Origin: Candidatus Saccharimonadota bacterium
GTDB lineage: Bacteria; Patescibacteriota; Saccharimonadia; UBA4664
DNA: 15,707 nucleotides
Assembly (NCBI GenBank): GCA_029237755.1
Contig: JAQZBT010000008.1
Location: 1-15,707, forward strand
Direction: 5' to 3'
Below, piece after piece: positions 6,746-12,595 of the stretch (its first letter is position 1; each line of letters opens with the position of its first letter). The notes beneath the pieces were generated by a model. It was not told the DNA's origin. It worked only from the letters and a program-made list of their open reading frames with translations, and did no database searches. The translations under genes and the position numbers were made by a program.

Positions 6746-6811
6746 GGCGCTTACGCCGCGCTGAGCTCAAACGAGGCTAGCCTTATCTGGTAGAATCGCC
6801 CGTTGCGGTAG

Positions 6812-6817
6812 TATAAT
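6812..6817 (+). promoter_or_regulatory. Consensus -10 box of the glycosidase-like gene
   Basis: A perfect TATAAT lies about 90 bases before the GTG start at 6907. The predicted +1 is near 6824, leaving a leader of about 83 bases. The -35 region is poor. Just after +1 lies a small inverted repeat, AACGC-AA-GCGTT (6831-6842), which could be an operator half-site pair, though it is short enough to be chance. Confidence 0.5.
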
Positions 6818-6906
6818 TAATTATCCGTTAAACGCAAGCGTTATAGCGGCGTAAAGCCACAAGTAAATACCACAACCCTACTCACTCCCAGAAGGGGATG
6901 ATCTGA

Positions 6907-8586
6907 GTGACCGTTACCATGCGCGCAGAAGCGGTGGGACAGTCGCAACCGCCACGCTTTGACCCGGCCAGCTGGAAAGTAGTTGAGTCAATGCGTAATC
7001 CGGCGACCGGAACTTACGCCCCTTCAACGGGATGGAAGTTCGACGGATCGTGTATCACAAGGGACCAGATGATCGGTCTCAACAACTTCGGCCTGGTCGT
7101 CGGAGACGCCGAGGCGTCAAGGATGCTGGTTGATCCAGAAGCGGCCAAGCGTGTCATCAAGTTCATCTTGAGCAAGATGGCATTCGAGGCCAACGACCGG
7201 CTCGATGCCCGCGGCCCTGGCTCGATCATGCACGAGTTTCGCAGTGCGTTCACTGCCGATGGGGACCTGGTCCCCGACCGGCAGTTGGACATTATCCAGC
7301 AGCTGGCAGCCCAGGGCTGGGGCACGAAGTGGGCCGAGGTCGAGTACAAGGGGCGCTTGCAAACGATCTGCACCGAGGTCTTGTACTACGGGGCAGACGA
7401 CGTCGAAGGGCGCCTGGTGCGGTGGATCGTTGAGCTCTCGCTCACCTTCGGGTGGGATTGGCTCCGCGACAAGGTTGATAACGGCCTTCGGGTCGTCGAC
7501 TGCCTTCGCATCATGACCGAGTACCTGATGAAGCAGACCGAACGCTGGCATCTCATGGTCAGCACTCGCACTTCCGAGGTCGGGCACGACAACAAGTGCC
7601 TGCGCGACGGCACGGCCTCCATGACCGACGCGTCCGGACGGAGGCCTGCTCCAGGTACGCCGCTGGTGTTTCCCGACAACCAGGCGCATGTCTCACGCGC
7701 GCTCTGGCTGATGGCCACGGAACTTCCGGACCAGTTTTTCGACTGGGGCGAGAAGTCCCGGCGGCGACGCGAATGGCGCGACCGGTCCTGGCGTATCCAG
7801 GCCGAGACTGCCAGTCGGTTTGCTGATGAAGACGGGATCATCTCGATGTGTCTCGTCTGGGATGAGGAGAGGAAGGACTGGCGGCCAAACAGGCGCTTCG
7901 GTAACGCGGTGTGCGACATGGTCGAGGCAGGCTACTTTGTGGCCGACCCCGACAATCCGCACGTCGATGCCGATAAGCTCGAATGGTTGCTGTTCCAGAA
8001 TCTGCAGCGGCTCTTTGGTCCTGACATGATGACCCGAGTGGGCCCGCGCATGCGCGAGCTCGTCCCGGGCAATGACTATCCCCTGGTGGACTACCAAGGG
8101 ATGAGGTCGAGCTGGCTGGTGATAACGGCGCTCCTCGCGAGAGGGCTCCTGCAGCACCACCACGCGGCGGTTCCGGCCATCGGTCTGAACCGGCTACTCA
8201 TCAAGCTCTGCGAGCTGGTCGGATACCAGGAGTATCTGGTGGTCGACCGGGGTGGTGAACTATTCCAGTTCTTGTATCTGGAAGACGAGCACCGCCAAGG
8301 TCAGACTGAGATCAACACGGACCTGCTGGCGATCGAGGGTCGGTGGCGTGACGGCATGAATGCCTACCAGGTGGATGCGTCCTTGGACTGCATGCTCTGG
8401 ACGGTGATGGCTTGCCGGCGCGCACGCTACGACATGGCCACGACTCACGTCAATGGCCATGGACCGGCGTGGATGCGCAACCTCCCTGTTCCCGTGGCAG
8501 AGGAATTGCCAGACTATATACCCACGGTCTGGATAGTTCCGGTCGCAGCCATGGAGGACAAGGAAACCGTGGTCACGCTTGTGTGA
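6907..8586 (+). CDS. Six-hairpin glycosidase-like protein (glycogen debranching / amylo-1,6-glucosidase type)
   Basis: A 559-residue protein whose motif order recalls (alpha/alpha)6-barrel glycosidases such as the amylo-alpha-1,6-glucosidase domain: GWKFDGSCITRDQMIGL (42-58, like the Y-x-W-x-R-D start), GPGSIMHEFR (103-112, like G-x-I-x-H-E-x-R), YYGADDVEGRLVRWIVEL (160-177, like Y-Y-G-S-V-D-A-T-P), then DNKCLRDG and FPDNQAHVSRALW (255-267, like V-E-x-Q-A-Y-V). It has no signal peptide, so it probably acts on intracellular alpha-glucans. The fold is more certain than the reaction: the usual W-K-D-S segment is altered and no catalytic pair can be assigned. GTG at 6907 is used because GAAGGGG lies about nine bases upstream; an ATG four codons later is possible. 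It has its own promoter and is followed by hairpins, so it is a single-gene unit. Confidence 0.6.
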   Translation: MTVTMRAEAVGQSQPPRFDPASWKVVESMRNPATGTYAPSTGWKFDGSCITRDQMIGLNNFGLVVGDAEASRMLVDPEAAKRVIKFILSKMAFEANDRLDARGPGSIMHEFRSAFTADGDLVPDRQLDIIQQLAAQGWGTKWAEVEYKGRLQTICTEVLYYGADDVEGRLVRWIVELSLTFGWDWLRDKVDNGLRVVDCLRIMTEYLMKQTERWHLMVSTRTSEVGHDNKCLRDGTASMTDASGRRPAPGTPLVFPDNQAHVSRALWLMATELPDQFFDWGEKSRRRREWRDRSWRIQAETASRFADEDGIISMCLVWDEERKDWRPNRRFGNAVCDMVEAGYFVADPDNPHVDADKLEWLLFQNLQRLFGPDMMTRVGPRMRELVPGNDYPLVDYQGMRSSWLVITALLARGLLQHHHAAVPAIGLNRLLIKLCELVGYQEYLVVDRGGELFQFLYLEDEHRQGQTEINTDLLAIEGRWRDGMNAYQVDASLDCMLWTVMACRRARYDMATTHVNGHGPAWMRNLPVPVAEELPDYIPTVWIVPVAAMEDKETVVTLV

Positions 8587-8594
8587 TTGTGATT

Positions 8595-8623
8595 GGGTGG
8601 GGTGTCGTTTCGGCGCCCCACCC
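8595..8623 (+). terminator. Strong stem-loop after the glycosidase-like gene, without a T-run
   Basis: GGGTGGGG (8595-8602) pairs perfectly with CCCCACCC (8616-8623), with extra wobble pairs inside. It begins nine bases after the TGA stop. No T-tract follows, so it may protect the mRNA 3' end rather than terminate by itself. Confidence 0.5.
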
Positions 8624-8652
8624 AAGAGCAAAAAGCAATTATCTTAAACGGC

Positions 8653-8682
8653 AAACGGCCGGCTCTCGGATGCCGGTCGTTT
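8653..8682 (+). terminator. Second stem-loop, terminator-like on both strands
   Basis: An 11-base stem (8653-8663 with 8672-8682, one G-T wobble) has an AAACG...CGTTT outline, so each strand ends the stem in TTT. It could serve as a weak bidirectional terminator for the glycosidase-like gene and for the MazG-like gene coming from the other side. Confidence 0.5.
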
Positions 8683-8684
8683 GT

Positions 8685-8785
8685 GGCTAGACGAACAGTC
8701 TGCGTCGGTACCAAGGAAACCCTGATACCGACCTGACCGTTCGTATTGTTTCTAGCCGTCTGGTGGCTTCGAAATCAAAGCCATC
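8685..8785. other. Structured intergenic element: nested hairpin plus a following hairpin
   Basis: GGCTAGA (8685-8691) pairs with TCTAGCC (8751-8757). Inside it CGAAC-A-GTC (8692-8700) pairs with GAC-C-GTTCG (8735-8743), and GTCGGTA (8704-8710) pairs with TACCGAC (8726-8732) around a 15-base loop. A separate stem follows: GGTGGCTT (8762-8769) with AAGCCATC (8778-8785). Three nested stems in 73 bases are more than chance would give. It could be a small RNA, an mRNA 3' structure or a DNA cruciform. From 8786 to 8929 I see only a 5-base-pair hairpin (8827-8845) and a TGTCAATT direct repeat near 8859-8875. Confidence 0.5.
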
Positions 8786-8929
8786 TACCCTCGTAGTGAC
8801 TGAAGTATGCCATGCCACTGTCCATGGTGATATGTCAAAAATCACTGATTGTTTCGTGTCAATTATGTCAATTTTGTTTTCGCATTGGGATTAGCGGCAT
8901 GGGCAAGTCAAAATCGTTGGACGCGATTA

Positions 8930-9325
8930 TTAAAGCTCATTGTATTTACCGAACCGGCCCTTGGTCTGTTGGAATTTGAGGACGGTTTGTACGGGATATT
9001 TGGCCTCATTCTTGGCCATCTTGGATTCCATGGCGGCCACGAGATCGATATCGAAGTAGTCGGCCATCATCAGTAGGTAGTAGAGGACGTCGGCCAGCTC
9101 GTCACTGACGTCTTCGCGTTGGTCGCGGAGGTGGTTTTGCATGGCTTCGGGTGACTTCCACTGGAAGTGCTCGAGGACTTCGGCGGCTTCCAGCGAGAGG
9201 GCGATGGCGAGGTCTTTGGGATTGTGGAAGCGGGCCCAGTCGCGTTCTTCATTGAAGCTGCGGATGCGTTCGACGAAGTCGGCGAGGCGAGCGAAGTCGG
9301 GCGGAGAGTAGTCGCGTGAGTGCAT
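8930..9325 (-). CDS. MazG-like nucleotide pyrophosphohydrolase (dCTPase / RS21-C6 type)
   Basis: A 131-residue all-helical enzyme of the MazG superfamily, closest in pattern to the RS21-C6/DCTPP1 group. These enzymes split (d)NTPs, often dCTP or modified forms, to the monophosphate and pyrophosphate and so clean the nucleotide pool. Seen: FNEERDWARFHNPKDLAIAL (24-43), the metal-binding LEAAEVLEHFQWK (45-57, with Glu46, Glu49 and Glu52), DELADVLYYLL (75-85, with Glu76 and Asp79), and the closing DIDL...K...NEAKYPV, all typical of that group. Length is normal. The ATG at 9325 has no Shine-Dalgarno; the upstream run GTTTTT and a weak -10-like TAAGCT suggest another leaderless or weakly initiated message. 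It lies just downstream of the terminator of the unknown gene at 9418-9798. Confidence 0.88.
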   Translation of the reverse strand: MHSRDYSPPDFARLADFVERIRSFNEERDWARFHNPKDLAIALSLEAAEVLEHFQWKSPEAMQNHLRDQREDVSDELADVLYYLLMMADYFDIDLVAAMESKMAKNEAKYPVQTVLKFQQTKGRFGKYNEL

Positions 9326-9350
9326 AAAAACAGCTTACACACTAATCGCT

Positions 9351-9392
9351 AAAAAGCAGAGCGCCTGCCGACCATGGGGCCGGTAGGCGCTC
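9351..9392 (-). terminator. Intrinsic terminator of the unknown gene at 9418-9798
   Basis: A 12-base stem (9381-9392 with 9359-9370, one wobble pair) and a 10-base loop are followed on the minus strand by TGC and TTTTT (9355-9351). It sits 25 bases after the gene's stop and separates it from the MazG-like gene. Confidence 0.75.
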
Positions 9393-9417
9393 CGTAGTCG
9401 GGCAGGCGGATGGGTCT

Positions 9418-9798
9418 TCAGCGCGCGAGGTGCTGAAAGGCCCGGTGGGCGAGGTCCTTGGCGTGGGCGACGATGTCGCCGTGACCGTGCGGGGTGACCG
9501 TGTGCCGGTTGCGGCGGTTGCGGCTTCCGGGCAGTCGTTCGAGGTGGACCTCGAGGGCAACCTTCCAAGTGGTGCCCATGGCGGTGATGCGCTTCTCCCA
9601 CTTGGGATAGGCGGTGACGATGGTGCCAATGGCGCTGCGTGTGAGTGCTTCGCGCAAGTTGGCGAGCGCATGGTCCAGGTGGTGGGTGCCGAGATCCTCC
9701 TGGTCGCGTGCTCGAGTGACCTCTACCTCCAGACCGAGCTGGCGGCTGTCGTCGGCGCACGTCGCGTCGGCTTTGGGGTTGGATGGTGTGTCCGTCAC
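9418..9798 (-). CDS. Unknown 126-residue protein
   Basis: I do not recognise a family. The first 30 residues are polar and acidic and probably disordered. Residues about 35-95 look helical (LDHALANLREALTRSAIG, then YPKWEKRITAMGTTWKVALEVHLERLP). The end is rich in His and Arg (HTVTPHGHGDIVAHAKDLAHRAF). There is no signal peptide or membrane segment and one cysteine (Cys14). The start is the GTG at 9798, with AAAGGA six bases upstream; a longer frame starting near 9889 is a different, antisense-like reading and lacks this support. The gene has its own terminator and shares a promoter region with the divergent gene at 9971, where two palindromes suggest control by a repressor. Confidence 0.65.
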   Translation of the reverse strand: MTDTPSNPKADATCADDSRQLGLEVEVTRARDQEDLGTHHLDHALANLREALTRSAIGTIVTAYPKWEKRITAMGTTWKVALEVHLERLPGSRNRRNRHTVTPHGHGDIVAHAKDLAHRAFQHLAR

Positions 9799-9849
9799 GG
9801 CAGTTCCTTTCTGCTCGGAGGGAGGGAGTGCAGGGCGGTACCGCGGAGA

Positions 9850-9855
9850 ATAATA
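9850..9855 (-). promoter_or_regulatory. Possible -10 box of the unknown gene at 9418-9798
   Basis: On the minus strand this is TATTAT, one mismatch from consensus. The best -35 candidate, TTGTCA (9881-9876), is 20 bases upstream, too far for an efficient unaided promoter. A perfect palindrome (9858-9872) fills the spacer between them. Confidence 0.4.
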
Positions 9856-9857
9856 CC

Positions 9858-9872
9858 ATGTTTTGAAAACAT
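9858..9872. promoter_or_regulatory. Operator-like perfect palindrome
   Basis: ATGTTTT-G-AAAACAT: seven-base arms that match perfectly around one central base. It lies between the -35 and -10 candidates of the minus-strand gene, where a bound protein would block or reshape the promoter. It is AT-rich, so it is not a stable RNA hairpin; a protein-binding site is the natural reading. Confidence 0.45.
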
Positions 9873-9891
9873 AAGTGACAAGCGCTCACTT
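9873..9891. promoter_or_regulatory. Second operator-like inverted repeat
   Basis: AAGTGA, seven bases, TCACTT. It abuts the first palindrome and ends three bases before the -35 box of the plus-strand promoter. The size and spacing suit a dimeric helix-turn-helix regulator. Confidence 0.4.
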
Positions 9892-9893
9892 AG

Positions 9894-9922
9894 TTGCTCA
9901 AAGGCTGAAATTGTGCTATAAT
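9894..9922 (+). promoter_or_regulatory. Strong extended -10 sigma-70 promoter of the gene at 9971
   Basis: TTGCTC (9894-9899), a 17-base spacer and a perfect TATAAT (9917-9922) preceded by TGC, the extended -10 element. It is the best promoter in the window. The predicted start is near 9929, giving a leader of about 42 bases with GAGGTG just before the start codon. Confidence 0.7.
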
Positions 9923-9970
9923 AGTAACGTCTGATTCTGACGTATCGTTCATTGGAAGAGGTGAACAGAC

Positions 9971-10465
9971 TTGGCTAAAGAGCCAGCTGAACGCATAGCG
10001 CTGAGAGTGACAGTTACTGTTGCCGGAGAGACCTCGACGGTCACAGTCCGTCCCTGGGCATCGGTCTGGGATAAGGCAAATCTGGATGACAGCAATCCCG
10101 TCCAACGCGCCGAGGCCCGGGCTTTGATCATTACCCAGAACATTATGCCGGCACTGTCCGGTTATCGTGGAGGGAAAAAGGTCGGAGCTCGGAAAAAGGG
10201 CCGAGTCATCCCCCATCTGGAATGGGACCAGCTCGAGATCGTGCCCGGCGACAGGTATGTCCCCGTCAAAGGCGTCTCTGCTCGCGCAACCCGCGAGAGA
10301 CTGGAGGTGGCAACAGCCGCTGCAGTTCCCGTCATGACTTCCCGGTCGCCCTCGGGCATCGTGGTAACCGCGCCTGACAATGCAGAGATTCTGCGACGGA
10401 TGGCCCCCACGCCGTGCAAACATGTAGAAGGCCAGACCTTCTGCGAGTATCACGGCTACATCTAA
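9971..10465 (+). CDS. Unknown 164-residue protein from a strong promoter
   Basis: I do not recognise a family. The start is TTG at 9971, supported by AAGAGGTG seven bases upstream. Seen in the protein: an N-terminal beta-like segment (IALRVTVTVAGETSTVTVRPW, about 9-29), a helical part with a basic stretch (GYRGGKKVGARKKGR, about 64-78), a central strand-rich part, and a C-terminal CKHVEGQTFCEYHGYI with two Cys and two His that could bind a metal. There is no signal peptide or membrane segment, so it is probably cytoplasmic. It has its own extended -10 promoter and a good terminator, so it is transcribed alone and probably abundantly. The basic stretch would allow nucleic-acid binding (inference, weak). 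Confidence 0.65.
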   Translation: MAKEPAERIALRVTVTVAGETSTVTVRPWASVWDKANLDDSNPVQRAEARALIITQNIMPALSGYRGGKKVGARKKGRVIPHLEWDQLEIVPGDRYVPVKGVSARATRERLEVATAAAVPVMTSRSPSGIVVTAPDNAEILRRMAPTPCKHVEGQTFCEYHGYI

Positions 10466-10490
10466 CAACTTCATAGCGTCTCATCAGACA

Positions 10491-10529
10491 GCCTCATCCT
10501 CCTTCGGCGGATGGGGCTTTCTGCTTTTT
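10491..10529 (+). terminator. Intrinsic terminator of the gene at 9971
   Basis: GCCTCATCC (10491-10499) pairs with GGATGGGGC (10509-10517, one wobble) around a loop containing TTCG, followed by TTT and, after four bases, TTTTT. It begins 25 bases after the stop codon. A 12-base perfect palindrome GCGTTATAACGC (10535-10546) just beyond it spans the stop of the convergent PAS gene. Confidence 0.8.
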
Positions 10530-10537
10530 GAGGGGCG

Positions 10538-11011
10538 TTATAACGCTTTGCGGCGGGTGGGAACGTCGAGGCGAGTCTCGAGTGACTGGAGCAAGCGGTC
10601 ATTGAGCGACTCGGCCCGACGTTGGTCGGTAATGTCTCTGACATGGAGCAGGAGCGCGTCGGGCATGGGATAGACGCCGACCCAGTACCAGAGGTCGCGG
10701 GCGGCGTGGTGTTCGATGATCGTGCGGGGCTTCTTGTCGGTCATGGCCTCGCGGTAGGTCTGCTCGGAGGCGGTGTCGGCCAGGCGCGGAAACATGCGCC
10801 AGAGGTTGCGGCCAATGAGTTGGTCGGCCTCCCGGCGCAAGTAGTGGGTGGCGGCAGCGTTGAGATAGAGGAAGTTCCATTTAGCATCGACTATGACGAT
10901 GGCGTCGTGGAACTTCTGGAGAGAGGCGATCATGGTGGCGACAACAGTAGCAGCGTCCGGGGTATTCCCCAGTAGTTTGCTGAATGCGTCTTTCGCGAGA
11001 TGCTTGGTCAT
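10538..11011 (-). CDS. Second stand-alone PAS domain protein
   Basis: A 157-residue protein with one PAS domain. Residues about 30-130 read FHDAIVIVDAKWNFLYLNAAATHYL, then LIGRNLWRMFP, a helix, a strand with YWVGVYPMPDALLLHVRDITDQRRAE, the usual PAS order ending in the D-I-T motif. The N-terminal 30 residues and the last 25 look helical; no output domain is present. The ATG at 11011 has AAGGG eight bases upstream. It is not closely similar to the PAS protein at 5591, so this is not a recent duplication. It probably acts as a sensor or adaptor for a partner elsewhere. Confidence 0.8.
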   Translation of the reverse strand: MTKHLAKDAFSKLLGNTPDAATVVATMIASLQKFHDAIVIVDAKWNFLYLNAAATHYLRREADQLIGRNLWRMFPRLADTASEQTYREAMTDKKPRTIIEHHAARDLWYWVGVYPMPDALLLHVRDITDQRRAESLNDRLLQSLETRLDVPTRRKAL

Positions 11012-11074
11012 CGCCGCGGCCCTTGTTTGGGACTTATTGTACGCCTGAAGTGGGCTGTTGGGTATTGAATTAGA

Positions 11075-11530
11075 TTACTGAACTACTACGGAGAGGGTGT
11101 CGGTGGGATCGAAGTGATTGTGCATGCCATAACTACCCTTCTGGTTGACCGTGATGGTCTTGGACTGGCCGGCTGAAATGACACCGACGTTAAGCTCGGG
11201 GTTGATGGTGTGCTGCGGGTGCGGGTCGGACGAGGGCTGAACGTCCTCGGCGGTCGAGTTCTTGAAGGTGATGGTGGTGCCGCTGGTAACGTTCACGGTC
11301 TTGGGCGAGAAGCCGGTGGAGGTGAAGTCGACAGTGACGGGTGCGGTTGATGTGGCGGGGCTGGAGCTCAGCGGTGAGGCGCTGGGGCTGGCGGCGGCGC
11401 TGGGACGGTCGGAGGGGCTGGGGCTTGGGCTGGTGACCGTGGCGGTGCGCTGGCTGGCCTGGTAGAAGAGGGCGCCGAGAATTATGAGGGCGAGAACGAT
11501 GACGATGGCGGTGACGGTAGAACGCTTCAT
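11075..11530 (-). CDS. Membrane-anchored cupredoxin-like protein lacking the copper cysteine
   Basis: A 151-residue protein: an N-terminal membrane anchor or uncleaved signal (residues about 5-24), a Ser-Pro-Ala linker (31-63), and a plastocyanin-like beta domain (64-151) outside the membrane. The cupredoxin pattern is clear: FSPKTVNVTSGTTITFKN (74-91), SAGQSKTITVNQKGSYGMHNHF (119-140) and a last strand TLSVVV. Type 1 copper sites need Cys, two His and usually Met. Here His104, His107, His137 and His139 are present but the protein has no cysteine, and the C-terminal Met position is Thr. It may bind copper in another way or have lost electron transfer. The ATG at 11530 has AAGGA ten bases upstream and a TATACT box at about -10. 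Confidence 0.78.
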   Translation of the reverse strand: MKRSTVTAIVIVLALIILGALFYQASQRTATVTSPSPSPSDRPSAAASPSASPLSSSPATSTAPVTVDFTSTGFSPKTVNVTSGTTITFKNSTAEDVQPSSDPHPQHTINPELNVGVISAGQSKTITVNQKGSYGMHNHFDPTDTLSVVVQ

Positions 11531-11559
11531 TTGATGGCTTCCTTGTTGGTATGGGTTTC

Positions 11560-11565
11560 AGTATA
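11560..11565 (-). promoter_or_regulatory. -10 box of the cupredoxin-like gene
   Basis: On the minus strand this is TATACT, the same variant seen before the aminotransferase and SH3b genes. Transcription would begin near 11553, with a leader of about 22 bases holding the AAGGA site. No good -35 box is present. Confidence 0.45.
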
Positions 11566-11603
11566 CGCCAGGAAGCGGCGGGGGCATTGTGCAAGTCTCT
11601 ATT

Positions 11604-11706
11604 GCAAGCCCAAAAGTGCCCGGCGCTCTCCTCGACGCCAGCCAATCGGTTGGCTAATTCCGTCTCCCTTTCCCATACGCTGAGTCGCGGAGAGCGCCGG
11701 GCTTGC
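11604..11706. ncRNA. Highly structured intergenic element, possible small RNA
   Basis: A perfect 14-base inverted repeat (11618-11631 with 11689-11702) is extended inward by CGAC/GTCG (11633-11636 with 11684-11687) and outward by GCAAGCCC (11604-11611), which can also pair with GGGCTTGC (11699-11706) in an alternative register. The enclosed 47 bases include a perfect six-base hairpin AGCCAA-TCGG-TTGGCT (11640-11655). It lies between the terminator of the 11786 gene and the cupredoxin promoter, so it is in neither mRNA leader. No promoter of its own is evident. It could be a small RNA, a processed 3' end or a DNA element. Confidence 0.4.
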
Positions 11707-11716
11707 CTGGAAACGG

Positions 11717-11756
11717 AAAACGCCTGCTCCGGCCACGAGGGCTAGAGCAGGACGTT
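11717..11756 (-). terminator. Intrinsic terminator of the gene at 11786
   Basis: On the minus strand, AACG-T-CCTGCTC pairs with GAGCAGG-CGTT, followed by TTTTCCG. The stem is 11 base pairs with one bulge and the loop 15 bases. Its flanks closely resemble those of the terminator at 12537-12577. Confidence 0.75.
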
Positions 11757-11785
11757 GGATCCGCCTGACAGGGTGGGAGATGTGG

Positions 11786-12457
11786 TCAGCGCTGCAGTTG
11801 CTGGATGTACGCAGGGCAGGCGTGGTTGACGATGTCGGTGAAGTCCTCCGGTGGGTCGATTCCCATGTAGTGCGGGAGTCCGGACATCTCCTGCAGGATG
11901 CTGTCGAGCACCGCGGGCAGGCCGGTTTGCTGGCCATGGAGATGGAACGTGTAGTACGACAGGGAGTGCCATTCGCTCAGTACTGGATTGAGCAGCTCGG
12001 AGGGCCAATCGCCACGGTTGTAGGCAACTTGCCAGATAAGACTCACCTGCACTTTGAGCGCCTCTTCTTGCGTATGCCGGCCGCTCAGGCGGTGGGCGAT
12101 GTAGCGCATGAAGCAGCGGGCTGCGCTTTCGGTACGGACGACTGTGAGCTCGGGGGCTTTGCCATCGACGCTTCGGCCGACGCCGCGGGCGATGTTCTCG
12201 CCGGTGTCTTCATCGGCGTAGGTTACGCCGTTGCCTGCGAGGTACATGAGCTTGTGGATGTCCGGTTTGAGGGAGTCCAGAATGCCGGCGTACTCCTTGG
12301 TGTCGAAATCAAACCCCAGCGCCCGGAAGGCACGCCTGAGGAGCTCAACTAGCTCAATGGAGTACAGCTCCAGGACGAGTGCCAGGCTGTCCTGCAACTC
12401 ATAGTTGCGGATCTCCGTACCGGCACTGCGAATGGCAGTGCGATATGAAGTAATCAT
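11786..12457 (-). CDS. Unknown 223-residue protein, tandem paralogue of the gene at 12596
   Basis: No family is recognised. The protein is predicted mostly helical and soluble, with no signal or membrane segment. It aligns by eye with the upstream neighbour: LVELLRRAFRALGFDFD with YVSLMHQLAAELGIEYQ, and CFMRYIAHRLSGRHTQEEALKVQ with YFLHRLQSHGHQRESLALQV, followed by similar LIWQVAY / LYQLAH segments. The two are therefore old paralogues. The ATG at 12457 has GGAG ten bases upstream. It is closed by a terminator that also resembles its neighbour's. A TTGACC about 70 bases upstream could be a -35 box, but no matching -10 is clear. Confidence 0.65.
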   Translation of the reverse strand: MITSYRTAIRSAGTEIRNYELQDSLALVLELYSIELVELLRRAFRALGFDFDTKEYAGILDSLKPDIHKLMYLAGNGVTYADEDTGENIARGVGRSVDGKAPELTVVRTESAARCFMRYIAHRLSGRHTQEEALKVQVSLIWQVAYNRGDWPSELLNPVLSEWHSLSYYTFHLHGQQTGLPAVLDSILQEMSGLPHYMGIDPPEDFTDIVNHACPAYIQQLQR

Positions 12458-12536
12458 CTGCGGTTTTCTCCAATCGGATGTGGTCGGGCAGATGCGCTAA
12501 AGCAAACCATAATGGCTGGGCGAGGTCAAGATACGG

Positions 12537-12577
12537 AAAACGCTCGTTCCGGCCGCGGGTGCGGCTGAACGAGCGTT
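12537..12577 (-). terminator. Intrinsic terminator of the gene at 12596
   Basis: A perfect 10-base stem AACGCTCGTT / AACGAGCGTT (12568-12577 with 12539-12548) encloses an inner GC hairpin and is followed on the minus strand by a TTTT run that starts in the stem. It starts 19 bases after the stop codon. It shares a GGCGGATC...AACG lead-in and a GCGTTTTCCGT exit with the terminator of the downstream paralogue. Confidence 0.8.
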
Positions 12578-12595
12578 GATCCGCCCTGAGATGGT

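Noticed and set aside
8685..8757. Integron attC site
   Set aside because: Outer and inner inverted repeats suggested it, but the conserved GTTRRRY/RYYYAAC boxes are absent and no integrase or cassette array is visible.
8849..9076. 75-residue plus-strand ORF with a hydrophobic start
   Set aside because: Two thirds is antisense to the MazG-like gene and there is no ribosome site.
9335..9889. 184-residue minus-strand ORF over the unknown gene at 9418
   Set aside because: Low-complexity Arg/His/Pro product that runs through the terminator and the palindromes; the 9418-9798 frame has a proper ribosome site and terminator.
11604..11706. Known riboswitch, SRP RNA, tmRNA or RNase P RNA
   Set aside because: None of the core motifs that I know for these RNAs is present on either strand; it also lies upstream of the cupredoxin promoter rather than in a leader.
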